From the NCBI GenBank assembly GCA_000499405.2, contig HG738138.1:4886368-4950367 (forward strand): a DNA stretch of 64,000 nucleotides, given 5' to 3'. The position numbers and the translations under genes are program-made. Below are positions 36,640 to 47,733 of the stretch, piece after piece. A model generated the notes under the pieces. It was not told the DNA's origin. It searched no databases and was given only the letters and a program-made list of their open reading frames with translations. Every line of letters begins with the position of its first letter. The first letter of the stretch is position 1. The stretch comes from Onchocerca volvulus (taxonomy: Eukaryota; Nematoda; Chromadorea; Rhabditida; Onchocercidae).

Positions 36640-37335
36640 CTATAATTTAATACCAACTATAGTTACTTTAGCATCAGTTATAGCAATCTTCGTAGTAGTG
36701 CAATTTTCCAGTTCTTTATCAAATTTACTGATCATTATCAGCATGTATAACACAGCTAGGAGACCTGATGTGTACAGTGAAACCATAAATACAGCTATTA
36801 GTCTGAAATATAAATATTTGATGTTAAAATTCTTGCTAAATAAGCAATTCAAATTTTTAAAAGTTAATACTATTAATTTTAATAAACCGTTACCTTAAAT
36901 CAAAATTTTTAACACTAATTTTTAACACCAGTAAAAATGATTGTAATAGTATGCATAAGCTTTTTATGCTTAAATTTTGAAACTAAATATTTATCAATCC
37001 TCTCAATACAAAAGTATTTTTATTAAGAGCAGGATGCGCTTCATTTTCCTGAATTAATGACACCGTCCGTAAAACACACTGTTTAATTCAATTGCTCATT
37101 ATTGAGAATTGAATATTTGTCCGAATATTCAAAATTTGAAAAGCATAAAAATGGTGACTTCTGCTTACCCTGTCATCATGTAAAATACAATAACATGATG
37201 TTGTGCGTAGATAAGATAAATAAGCGAATACGCTATCAACAGGCTTATAATCATGCTGAATTGAAGTTTTGTCAGGGGACAAAAGCTCCAGACTTGTCGT
37301 GACTTCGAGTCCGTCACCGTTGAACCGTCGTGCAT
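36640..37335 (-). CDS. Small multi-pass membrane protein, 109 residues, two exons
   Basis: Exons 37335-37169 and 36802-36640 join in phase across a GTAAGC...TTTCAG intron and end in TAG. The N-terminus is polar (MHDGSTVTDSKSRQVWSF). It is followed by hydrophobic segments FSMIISLLIAYSLIYLIYA, HVIVFYMMTGLIAVFMVSL and LLAVLYMLIMIS, giving about three membrane passes, then a polar C-terminal tail with one Cys. I do not recognise the family; similar small four-helix-like proteins are common in nematodes. An upstream ATG at 37357 in another frame is open across the same exon and intron for 88 codons (ending at 36725). The mRNA therefore has two overlapping readings. I prefer this frame because of its membrane pattern and longer C-terminal exon. 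Confidence 0.55.
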
Positions 37336-37357
37336 ATGGCGTACGACTACCACGCAT

Positions 37358-39050
37358 AAATATTTGTATTTCCTTCCAGCAACTTTATCGAACTATTTCT
37401 TTCTGAAATCAAATAAGCCATCTAAATATAGCTATCATAACTTTAAAACTTACAGAATTAAGGAAATGTTAAAAGATAGAGCGAGAATCTTTTGTTCTTA
37501 ATTGTATAGTTATAATTCATGCGATTTATGAGATAAGTGCTCGAAGAGACATCCCTATTAACCATCGTGCACATTCATCGCCAATTCAAAATCCGGAAAA
37601 ACAAGTTTATGAGCAAACAATTTAAGGGATTATTCTAATAAATGAATGATGTTCATTCCGGATTACGATTCTCTTCTGTTCATTAATGAAAAATTTATTC
37701 AAACTTTCAAAATTCTAAGATCTTTCGAAACTTACGATTTGAGTTAATTCATTTTTTTAATTATATATCTGATGTATCCTTGACAAACAGCACAAAAAAG
37801 TCATGTCGTATTTTCCACTTTCGTAATCAGTCAGTTTATCGCTGTTGTTACCTAAATTTGAGTGAAAATCTAAATTTCGATAAATTTCAATGAAAATTTT
37901 TTACGATTCATTTTATCCAATTTACGCCATTTAGAAGTGAAAGACCTAATTAAATATTCAATTTGCTATTCAAGGAAATTCTTTCACTCATAAAAACTAA
38001 AACGTTAAAATATGCATATATTAATATAAGTAAATGAAAAATTAAAAATTGTTACTTATTCACGTTTAAACATGAATACACATAAATAAATCAGCGCATT
38101 TATAAATATTATGTACGACGATACATTTTCTGTGATATATATATATATATATAACAGAAAATAAACATGTATTGATTATTTGACCTGTCTGTTTGACAAT
38201 TTTATGGATAAACCATCGATAAGTTTAAAAAACTTTCAAAACTTATTATTGCTGACATCTCTTAGAATTGTTCTCTCAATTAATTTACTAAAATTTAAAG
38301 CAGTCGCTTTATCAGCTTCTGTTTCACAAATTCTTAAACGGTTTTTTCTTTTTTTTCGAAAGTCTTTCTTTCCCAATTATGGGCATCAAAAACGACTGTT
38401 AATTAAGTACAAGAAGGATTGTTATAAAAGTCAAGAGAAAAAAAAAAAAGAAAAAAATTGAAAAGAGAAGATCCTAATATAAGCGCAAATGGTTTTAAGT
38501 TAAAAGTGCATGAAACTTTTCACTTCACACTACTATATAGCGATCTTTCTCGAGCTAAATTTAGTGTGAAGCATTTTAATTGGTGTTAAATATATCACTT
38601 TCATTAAGCAATGCTTCCAAATAAAATTTTAAATTAATAATCAAAAATAAAAAGGAGCGATATTTGCATTAATGTACAGTAGAGGAGCGCAGATGTTCTT
38701 AATTTATAATCTCATTGTTACCGGTTAAATTTTGATATCACAAGCGAAATGATGATGATAATCTTAAATGTTCTCTTCAAATAAAAACTGAACAATTCGA
38801 CGATAAGCAATATTAGGCACAGTAATATTATTGCTAGTAGTGAGTTTATTTTTTGGTTCATTTATCTATAAAAGGTGTCAAAGGAAAGCAACCTTCTCTG
38901 GTACAATTTCGTCTAATGAAACAACTGATCTTCTCTATGTCTTTATCTTGCAACTCTGAAATAGTTTATTCTCATTAATTTCACAAGCACGCAAATTGCA
39001 TTTGCAGTAGCAATGCTTATACCATATATATATAAGTTAATGCAAAAGAG
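37358..39050. other. Intergenic region with an AT microsatellite
   Basis: The sequence is AT-rich. A plus-strand frame at 38180-38461 is open but low in complexity at its end (Lys/Glu from A runs) and lacks an ATG start; I do not support it. An AT repeat lies at 38135-38153. Confidence 0.5.
38135..38153. repeat. AT dinucleotide microsatellite
   Basis: About nine AT units without interruption. Confidence 0.9.
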
Positions 39051-39055
39051 ACACA

Positions 39056-39134
39056 TTTCTTTACTGAAACATTTACACCTGCAACATGTATCATTGTTGC
39101 AACATGTTGCAGTGTAAATGTTCCAGTAAAGAAA
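39056..39134. ncRNA. Candidate miRNA-like hairpin or foldback element
   Basis: The arms are 39056-39088 and 39103-39134. The right arm is the reverse complement of the left except for one missing base and one mismatch. The loop is 14 bases. The strand of any transcript is unknown. A 32-base near-perfect stem of about 79 bases total is the size of a short nematode miRNA precursor. Very high pairing can equally mean a young foldback repeat. Confidence 0.4.
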
Positions 39135-39582
39135 ATTATCTGGTGAAATAATTGCAGTTTAGATAAGGAGTCCAGATTTTAGCCTGGAAATTAAGGCTGA
39201 AACTAATAATTAAATAAATGAATAAAACAATGAATTGAAATGATTGAATGTGTTTTTCTCCAATCTGAGTGATAAGAAGAGAAGTAGCGATACATGGACG
39301 AATATATTTCCGATTCTTCCAGTAAGCTGAGGAAATATTACAATGTATTCGATAGTCTAAAGGTCATATACGGGAAGATTAGTAGCTAGCACATGAATTC
39401 AACAGGAATGAAGCACCAATTCAATGAAAGGAATCACTTAATTAGTAACATTGCTTTGCGAATGTGGAAATCTTTGAATAAAATATGATAAACTATAATG
39501 AAATAGTGGTGAGGAAAAAAATGTTTCAACCCACTGCATCGATCATTAAATAAGACCAATGTGGTGACAAAAATACACTCCG

Positions 39583-39873
39583 ATGGACAGGGGAGCGGAG
39601 GAGGAATTCAGATTCCGTTCCAAATGCGGTAAATTCAGCAATCAAAATAATGACTACATTTCACGATTAAATAATTCACTCATTCACCATCATCGTACAA
39701 CGGAACTAAAAATAGGACGTCGTCATTTCAACTATCACCAATTCACTTCTCAACACCGCTCGTACTCGAAGTTTCCATGTTCAGCACAGACACCATCTAT
39801 TGATGTATCAATATACATCATACCACGCATTGTTTGCATGCAAACTGCAGACATGCAGACAGACATGCAATGA
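39583..39873 (+). CDS. Isolated 96-codon open frame, possible orphan gene
   Basis: ATG at 39583 opens a frame ending in TGA at 39871. It begins MDRGAEEEFRFRSKCGKFSN and is rich in His, Arg, Ser and Asn, with repeated MQT near the end (39838-39869, from a short GACATGCA-type repeat). The segment is less AT-rich than its surroundings. No signal peptide, membrane segment, splice site pattern or family was seen. It could be noncoding promoter or repeat DNA. Confidence 0.2.
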   Translation: MDRGAEEEFRFRSKCGKFSNQNNDYISRLNNSLIHHHRTTELKIGRRHFNYHQFTSQHRSYSKFPCSAQTPSIDVSIYIIPRIVCMQTADMQTDMQ

Positions 39874-41805
39874 TACATACAACTGCAATATACCCAACAA
39901 CACAGTTTTGGTAGTGACCGGTTTAAATCTCACCCCAGTTTTAAATTTCTAACAGTCCTTTTACCTTCTTATTATCAACGTATAATTTTATTCAGGCAAT
40001 TTTATCAATTTTGTCCAGTTCAAGACGAATTCATCATTTTTTGAATTTTTTTTTCCACTTCATTTGTTTTTATCGATTAATAATTTAATCATTAAATTCC
40101 CTTAATTCAAATACCATTTAAATTATATATGATAAAATTGGGTTGCAGAAGAATAAGTTATTGATAGCAAGCAAGAAGGCAATATTTTTTCATTATCATT
40201 TTCTATATTCGTCTACTGGTATGAAATAACGGCATCTTGAAAAAGAAGAATGGAAAGTATGCCAATTCCAACCGAAAAAATGCAATGATGGGTAAATGCT
40301 TAAAATATTTTACATGAATTCTGCTTAAGGCAACGGAATTAATTGACTTCGATTGAAATCAGTCTAATCCTTCAAAAAAATCAGAAGCTTTTTCTAGAAG
40401 CTGAAAGAATGTTTCGATCTCTAAATTATTAATTTTACAGGTGCAACGTAAAATATTTAAGCAAATGAATTACAAAGCATATTAATCTTTTTTTTTTTTT
40501 CTCGCTGATCATCCTTTTAATGAATTGAAAGTAAAATAAGAATTGAAAGATGGAAAAACAAAAAGCCGAGATACTACAAATCTTCAAATTACAAACAATC
40601 ACTTGTGAAAATGAAAAAGTTAACATTGTTCGGTATAGAAAATTGCTGTAGTGGTTCATATTGTATGTTTATTTACTTATTTTGTTATCATCGCAAACTC
40701 TTTCTTCTTGTTTCAGTTTCACTTCTTTTGACATGTGAATCTTGAACTTTAGTCAAGTATCCATGTAAACAAAATGCTCCTTTTGATTTTTACTGCAAAT
40801 TTTTGCAAAACTTGTTATCCATGCACGTCTTTCTGATATAAATCAATAAATTTTAAATATGCGAGAAATGAAATAGCACTAGTCAAATGTGAAAAAAGAA
40901 ATCACAACTTTCGAAGTTTCTTGTGAAAATAATATTTCTTGGTGATAAGGTGATTAATTTAATCGCAAAAAATTGATTTTTCTTCAAAACAATTTTTAAC
41001 TTCAGTCGGATGGTAATGAGATCAGCAGTGAAACAGGTTTACTACTCAATTTTTTTCTTTTTTTTTTCGATACTTTTTAATTTCTTCGTGAAGATTAAAT
41101 TTTAAATTTCTCCGAGAGATGTGTCTCTATAATGATTCATGCAATTTGTTTTACAACCGCGGAACAATTTCCCTATAATGGCTGAAATGAATTTCTTAAT
41201 TTCCTGGCAACCTCATTTTGACTATTTTACCATCCTCTTTCTAAAATCGCTTTCTTAACATGTATTCGTAGTGCTAAATACTCTGAAAGGAAGTTGCGAA
41301 ATATATGACCTCTGAACATCGGACGAGCTAATTTTTTATTAAAATTTCATATTTAATATTCGGTACAAATAAAGGTCACGAGTAGAGAGACTTCTAATCG
41401 GGAATTGCTGAGCATTATCAATTTTCATTACTAATTGACAAAACCAGAGGATTATCACTGCTTTCTTGCCAGCTAAGTTTTTTTGGATAAATGAGAAATA
41501 TCTAAATGAACAAAAAAGTAAGAAATGCGCTAAATAATAATCTCATAATTTATAGAATAATGGTAAGTAAATAAATGATGTTCCTGGCAAGGTACCAAGA
41601 AAGCCAAATAAGTAAACAAGACATACGATCAAAGACAACAATAGGAAAACTGAAGAATGAGAGCACCAATTACAAAATTTGTGGATGATAATACATCATT
41701 TTGGGACAAATATTGTAGTCCTCGATGAAAATGATTTTCGCCGTTCGATTATTTATGTGAATTCTGTTCATGCATTCCAAGCTCCAAGGGCAAATTTCTG
41801 TTCGG
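39874..41805. other. Intergenic region, nothing supported
   Basis: The sequence is AT-rich with short homopolymer runs. Frames here are short and of low complexity. Confidence 0.5.
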
Positions 41806-41862
41806 TTTATGGTACTAAGCCCAAATCCACTTGAGAGATTGATTTAGGCTTAGTACCATAAA
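41806..41862. ncRNA. Candidate hairpin RNA or foldback: 22-base arms, one mismatch
   Basis: Left arm TTTATGGTACTAAGCCCAAA... (41806-41827) pairs with 41841-41862 with a single mismatch across 22 bases. The loop is 13 bases. The stem is strong and unusually GC-rich for this region. The size is short for a miRNA precursor unless pairing continues outwards. A foldback repeat is the alternative. Confidence 0.4.
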
Positions 41863-42258
41863 TTATCAAATGAATAAGTGGATGGCATGCTGCTTCGATA
41901 CTGTTTTTATTGTACAGATTGAATATTCGACACTTTCGAAGAAAGAAAATCAATTACTGATAAAAAAAAAGTTTGTCAATCAGTTCGAATTTTGTAGTAC
42001 ATTGCTGAGATATTTCAAAATCAATACCTCAAAACATAAAATTCGAAATTTTGTAAAAAAATTTAATGTTCGTTTTATAATGTTAAATTTAAAATTAATT
42101 TCCCTGTAATAAAAGCTTCAATAAAACACTTTTTTTTTTGAATAAAAATCCACCTTTTCTCTTATTATAACATTATAAAAAATTTCCGAATGAGCATATT
42201 TTTTTTCAGTTCCTTTTCGTGAAAACAAACTTTCCACTCCTATATATTAATACATGCA

Positions 42259-42318
42259 AATCTACTTATTATTTGCCAATCTACTTAATTAAATCTACTT
42301 AATAAATCTACTTAACAA
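42259..42318. repeat. Imperfect tandem repeat of ATCTACTTAA
   Basis: Four spaced copies of AATCTACTTA-like units occur within about 60 bases. Confidence 0.7.
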
Positions 42319-43314
42319 GCATTAAATAAGAGAGTGGACATGAAACTCTTTCATTTGATGTACTTTGTTGATGTCGCAATTCTCTTTTCGAACAATTTTT
42401 AATTTGAACTGAAATTGAAGTTGCGATTCAACTGCAAGAATGCACGTTCTTGCTAGAGTCCAATTAAATTTTTGAACCAACGTGAAAACAGCTGATAATG
42501 ACACTGTTTGAAAAAATTCATTCAAAAATATTTTTCCATTTGCAGGCTAAACAAGGGAGTTATGAAATTCAAGAAATTCGAGGAATTATTCCGAAAATCG
42601 TTTTAAAATAATGCAATGAGAGATTTGTACTGGTTGTAACTTCCCTTTTTGGCTTGGTTTCTTTGTTTAAAGTTCATAATTGAATTTTTCTTTATGCAAA
42701 TTTTAAAATGAATTTACTTACGAGAAAAAATAATAATTAAAGAAACATTTTCATCTTCATCACATTACAAAAAATTATATTGCTCCCGGAATAGTTCTGC
42801 AGAAATGATTAGATAACTGGTATAAAATGTTTGTTTTCGAATTATATGATAATAATTGAAAGATATTTTGCAATGCTTCGAAATTTGAAATTAATTAAGA
42901 GCTAGTGAGCAACAGATTTATAAAAGGCGACTCGAATGTGATACATTGATATCTTAATCAATTCGCCATATTTTTTTTACAATTTTGTAGTTACATTCGA
43001 AAATACCAACTTCAATCAATTCAAAATTTGCTCACAAAAAATTTGAAATAAAAAATGAACAATGCTAGAAATCCAGTCATGTAGTCAAAAGCACTTCTTT
43101 GATTACAAAAATATTTCAATGCAATCAAAAGTTACCAACGGATTTTAATGTCTATTTAAGCATTAAGATATAGATGTAGAATTTAGAGATAAGATTACTC
43201 TATTCCGCAGAAATAGTATCGAATTTTTCGAAATGAATCACTACTTATAAAAGGTATTCATCAGATAAGCATCCAATACTAACTATTTGGCTAACAGTAA
43301 GGTGCATCAAACTT
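42319..43314. other. Intergenic region, nothing supported
   Basis: The sequence is AT-rich without a convincing open frame or RNA. Confidence 0.5.
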
Positions 43315-43345
43315 ATGTTCATTACTCTATGCTTCTTTGTACATT

Positions 43346-43713
43346 ATGCGAAAGTATTTCGGGAATGATATTGATAAAAGATTAAGAAGGATAAGCTCCG
43401 ATGATTTGAAGAGATTTCGAAAATTATTTCTACATGTAAATGAAGAAGTAAATTTACTGAAAAGGCAAATGCCTCATTTGACTTTGACTCAACAAAATAA
43501 TGAGTTTTATAACACAAAGAGCAACATTGTTGTTTTCTTACGCTTCTTCAGCGATTCCATTAATATTCTGCTAATGATAGTAATATCAGCAACGTTGAAA
43601 GAAGTATTCCTGATTCATTGTTTATGGACTATGAAAGAGTGCTGGCTATTCTCAGAATTCCGGAATTATTTAAAATGATTATGGCCATTCAGGCTAGACA
43701 GTCAATTAATTAA
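43346..43713 (+). pseudogene. Two overlapping protein-like frames, possible frameshifted gene or unresolved exon pair
   Basis: Frame A runs from ATG 43346 to TGA 43676 and begins MRKYFGNDIDKRLRRISSDD, continuing with LFLHVNEEVNLLKRQMPHLT. Its last third turns hydrophobic and less convincing. Frame B, two bases later in phase, is open from 43564 to TAA at 43711. It reads SNVERSIPDSLFMDYERVLA followed by ILRIPELFKMIMAIQARQSI, which looks coding. No donor-acceptor pair joins A to B in phase; the acceptors at 43580 and 43589 need a phase-2 donor that I could not find. A frameshift in a decaying gene or an assembly error would explain it. A separate ATG at 43315 opens MFITLCFFVHYAK, signal-peptide-like, up to a possible GTATTT donor. 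Family not recognised. Confidence 0.3.
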
Positions 43714-44614
43714 TACAAAGAAAAATTAAATTTTTCTAAGAGAAAAAATTTAATTTTCTAAAACTTTATTGGAAAGTGTAATAAAATAATTGGTCCTTCT
43801 GATAATTTCGAAAGCATTCTTCGTCGATACTGAATGCTCTGTTCTAGCACTTTATAATTGGACAACGAATAAAACATATGCAACAGATTTTCTGTTGCGG
43901 TATCAATTGAAACGGTTGAAATTCGATTCAAACGTTACTATAGAAAACATATATCATTTTCCAAATTAAAAGTACAAGAAACTATTTTTTTCTAAACTGA
44001 ATTTCAACGGTCATTTTTCAAATTAGTTAATGTTGAAAGTAAGTTTTCGAATTAAATTTTTTGGAGTTCGTTGCTTCTTCCAACACAAACTTGTTGATAG
44101 CAAAAAATTACTAACATGTATGGGTGCTCGTTTTTCTGCAAAAAGCAAACTCTTCTTCACAACGACAGAATGAACGACAAAATTTGCTGGAAGCTACCGG
44201 TTCGTATTTTTAAAAGAAGGATTACTTTTAACTTGAATTGACAGTTAATGACTTACGTTCGTGGTCGTGAGTAATTGAGCTGCGTGACTAGTCGGATTTA
44301 TTTGGACTTTTATTCTTGCTCAATGGATACAGGTACAGAAGCGGAAACCAAACTGAATTTTAGTTGAATCTCCAACTTGGGTAATTAAACTTCTATAAGG
44401 AAGCATTGAAAACACTAAAACGGATACGACAATTACAATATCAATCATATCAACAAAATAATTTTAATGACAAACCAAAAAGAAGAGTGAGGTAAATTAA
44501 TCCTGACCTACAAAACGTCCGACCTTGTGATAACATATCTTTTAAAACGATCCTATGCTCAGGATTCTCCTTATTTATAGAGAGAGGATAATGTAGAATT
44601 TGATGTACAAGAAG

Positions 44615-44658
44615 GCGCCATTATTAGCACATGAGAGCGCGCCTTTATTGGCGCGTGA
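44615..44658. repeat. GC-rich tandem pair of 20-base units
   Basis: GCGCCATTATTAGCACATGA (44615-44634) is followed at 24-base spacing by GCGCCTTTATTGGCGCGTGA (44639-44658), with four differences. It is the most GC-rich short segment outside genes and may be a protein-binding site. Confidence 0.6.
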
Positions 44659-44887
44659 CCTAGACTACAATATTGAATTATTGATTGCACATCAAAACAA
44701 CAATTTAGAATGACAGAAATGATTGAATTATGCAATTAATATCATGAAGTTCCTTGGAATTTCCGATGACCGATGACAATGTCTAATTGATTGCAGCTAA
44801 TATTCCTGCTTGGAAATTGTCTCATAAATTAGCGACAGATATGTTATTACACAAAAATTTACACATGATGAACAAGTATTGGTAAAG

Positions 44888-44932
44888 TTATCAATATTAT
44901 CCTGGAAATATTCTGATGGATAATATTGGTAA
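44888..44932. repeat. Inverted repeat with 15-base arms
   Basis: TTATCAATATTATCC (44888-44902) pairs with 44918-44932 with one mismatch and a 15-base loop. Confidence 0.75.
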
Positions 44933-45809
44933 ACTAATGCATTGCATGTTCATTTAGTAAATAAAGCAGTCGAGAGAAATAAATATAAATAGCTGCCCTC
45001 TCAAATATTTTAATTCAAACTTTATCAAAAAGACAGGTCAAATAGATTTTGTGCTAAACCGAAATTTTGTAGAATTCTCATATTATCAACTAAGAAATAG
45101 TTAAATGCTAATTCAATGAATTCAATCATGCAATATTTTCACGAAATCTTTTCATTTTACTTTTTATTACAACATTTTAGTTTTTTACTTCAATTGACTG
45201 TTTCTTTAAACTTCAATCTTGTCATTATCGGCAAGTTCATAATTTCGAATAAATTTTGGTAGTTTAATTCTGTTCTTTTTAGGATAAAGCAATATTCCTT
45301 ATCACTACGTTTCCAACATTAGAAAAAAATGGAATGGTGGATAAAGTTTAATCCGTCAAGTGTATCAAGCAACAGTCCTCACTGGAAAAATTAATTCCAC
45401 ATCATTTTATTAGTATTATGATTTTTAGCCGATTGCTATCAGAAATATCAATTTTTTTTTTATAAGACTTTTATGTTGTCGGAATATCAAAATGCCTCGT
45501 TTAAAGCTTATCGCCTTTTCGACTTATTTTTATTTTTTTCGATTACAATGCTTCATTGAAAATACTATTAGTTTAAATAATAGGAAGTGATTATTAAGCA
45601 GATGCTTCCAATTTTATAAATTTGATTTATTTGAAGTATTTTAAAAATATAATATAAAATGATTAGAAACCTTTCTTCTAATTGTAACTTCGTTTCGGAC
45701 TACCTTTTCAAGCAATTTAGTTATAATTTTGGAACTTGCTGATGCGGAAAATAGCCGTAAACAAAGGCTGAATTTTATGCTTTACTCCTTTTTCTGCAAT
45801 TTCTTTTTT

Positions 45810-45811
<2 letters not shown>

Positions 45812-45841
<30 letters not shown>
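45812..45841. repeat. 30-base poly-T tract
   Basis: An uninterrupted T run. Such tracts are frequent in this window and make open frames nearby unreliable. Confidence 0.95.
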
Positions 45842-47733
45842 CTATTTGAATAGACCAGAAAATCAGCAATTTCTCGCAAAAAATTACTTATTTTCTGAGC
45901 TATTAAAAAAAAATAAAGGTAATAAATTCAGGATAGAGTCAAATTGAATTTCCAGCTGTTTGTTAACATATTTAGAAATTATTAACGACATACTTTTGAC
46001 ATACATTTTAATAAGCAAATCTTTTCTTTTTATTGATTTCGTATGTCGATTTTAATAGTTTTACTTTTTGTGTAGTTAAAAAAAAATTTTTTCTGAAATC
46101 TTATTTAATTGAATGTGAAGATTTCAGGCAAGAATTTTAATAATTAGTTTTATATTTTATATAAATACTTGAAATCATACTATGCCATTTATGGATTTCT
46201 TTATTGCTTCACTGCAATGCACTGATTTTATTACTATTGCGCCGGCATCTGCAAATATCGAAAATTAAACAGATGAAATTATTTCGAGTTATTCCAAAAA
46301 TTTCTGGCAATTAATTTTGTAGGAATGAGTAGAGATATTCGGTATCACTCTTCTTTCTGATTCTATTGTCCTTCTGACATCAAAAGCGAATTTTAAATTT
46401 ACAATTTCAATTTTCGAGAAACATTTTTTCGAAAAAAATTTTTCCATTTGATATGCTTAATTAATTCTTAAAAAAATGAATTCAGGGAAAAGAGATAAAT
46501 TAGTTAAAGAGAAAAAAATGATCCGATTTTACTTTTAATAGTTTCACGATTTCACAAAAATTTAAAAACTTCTGAAATTATAAAGATATGATTTAGTGTG
46601 AAGACTATAAAATTTTCTGATCACCATTTGAAAATTTAAGAAATTGTGAATTTTGAATTTTTTAATAGATTTTATTAACATGAATGTCAAGCAGTTGCAA
46701 ATGTAAATTTCCATTATTTCAGATCTTTTGCAACAAATGTTGTTCTATATTGATTTGCAAAATACTTAAAAAACAAAGGTAAGAGAGAAATCGGCAAATT
46801 CAGTGCAATGCCGCTATGAAACTTTTTCATGATAATGAATTTCTCCTTCAGTCTCAAATGAATGCATTTTAAATCTGTATAGTTTTTGGAATTTGTGAAT
46901 TTATAAAATATAAATATAATAGCGAAAAAATCAGTCTGCAGCAGTTAAACAGATCTTAGCTAATGATTATCTGTTTTTCCCTGAATTACTGGCTTAATGC
47001 ATTAGCTGACTGAAAATTTTTTATAAACTTTCATTTTACAAACTAAACTTGCTGCTTTAAACGACATCATTCAAAACGTCATTCATTGATTCTGAACTTG
47101 CAGTGTTGCAATAAACCTGCAGTGAACCGTTGCAGTGAACTTGCATGCGGTGTCGAAATGCAAAACAGACTACCAAATGTTCACTGGACAGATTTTATAA
47201 ATAATTTTAGAGCAAAATTGTGCAAAATAAATCTCTAGATATGTAATCAAATGTATTTTCTTTTTAAACAAAGCTACTCCGACAAATGATCGCATTTTTT
47301 CTTGGAGAATCCTAAAAAAAAAAAAAAAAAAAAAAAAAATCGTGAGAAAAAATGAAATATTTTGCATAAAATAAGATTGAATATATACGGCAGTGGCACT
47401 GAAGCAAAAAATTCTTTCTTCATAATATTAAACAATCTACAAGATAAATTAAAGATGAAAAGAGAGCGAGCCATAAAATACATTTGCATGACTTCTAAAC
47501 AATCGTTGATGAAATTTCACAAGAAATTTCTAGATAATGAAAAGAAGTACAGTGTTCTGCACAATTAACAGTTGGAAATTTGGTTCGAAATGCCTTGCCC
47601 AAACAAAATAAGACTTTTTTTTTCGAACAACTTTTGTCGTCTTAATTTAAGAAAATTTTCATTGTTTCAAGAACGTATAAAAGCATTCAGCAATGTATAA
47701 GGGTATTATTCAGCAAGCAATTTGTAGGAGATC

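Larger units (their letters stand above)
43714..47733. other. Intergenic region with repeats and hairpins
   Basis: About 4 kb lie without a supported gene. It contains the GCGCC-type tandem pair at 44615-44658, a hairpin at 44888-44932, a 30-base T run at 45812-45841 and a long A run near 47314-47339. Open frames through these runs are low-complexity artefacts. Confidence 0.5.

Noticed and set aside
37270..37350. Segment with CTTCGAGTCC resembling a tRNA T-arm
   Set aside because: No acceptor stem or anticodon arm can be drawn around it, and it lies in a coding exon.
45729..45947. Plus-strand frame with a poly-Phe stretch
   Set aside because: It runs through a 30-base T tract and has no other support.
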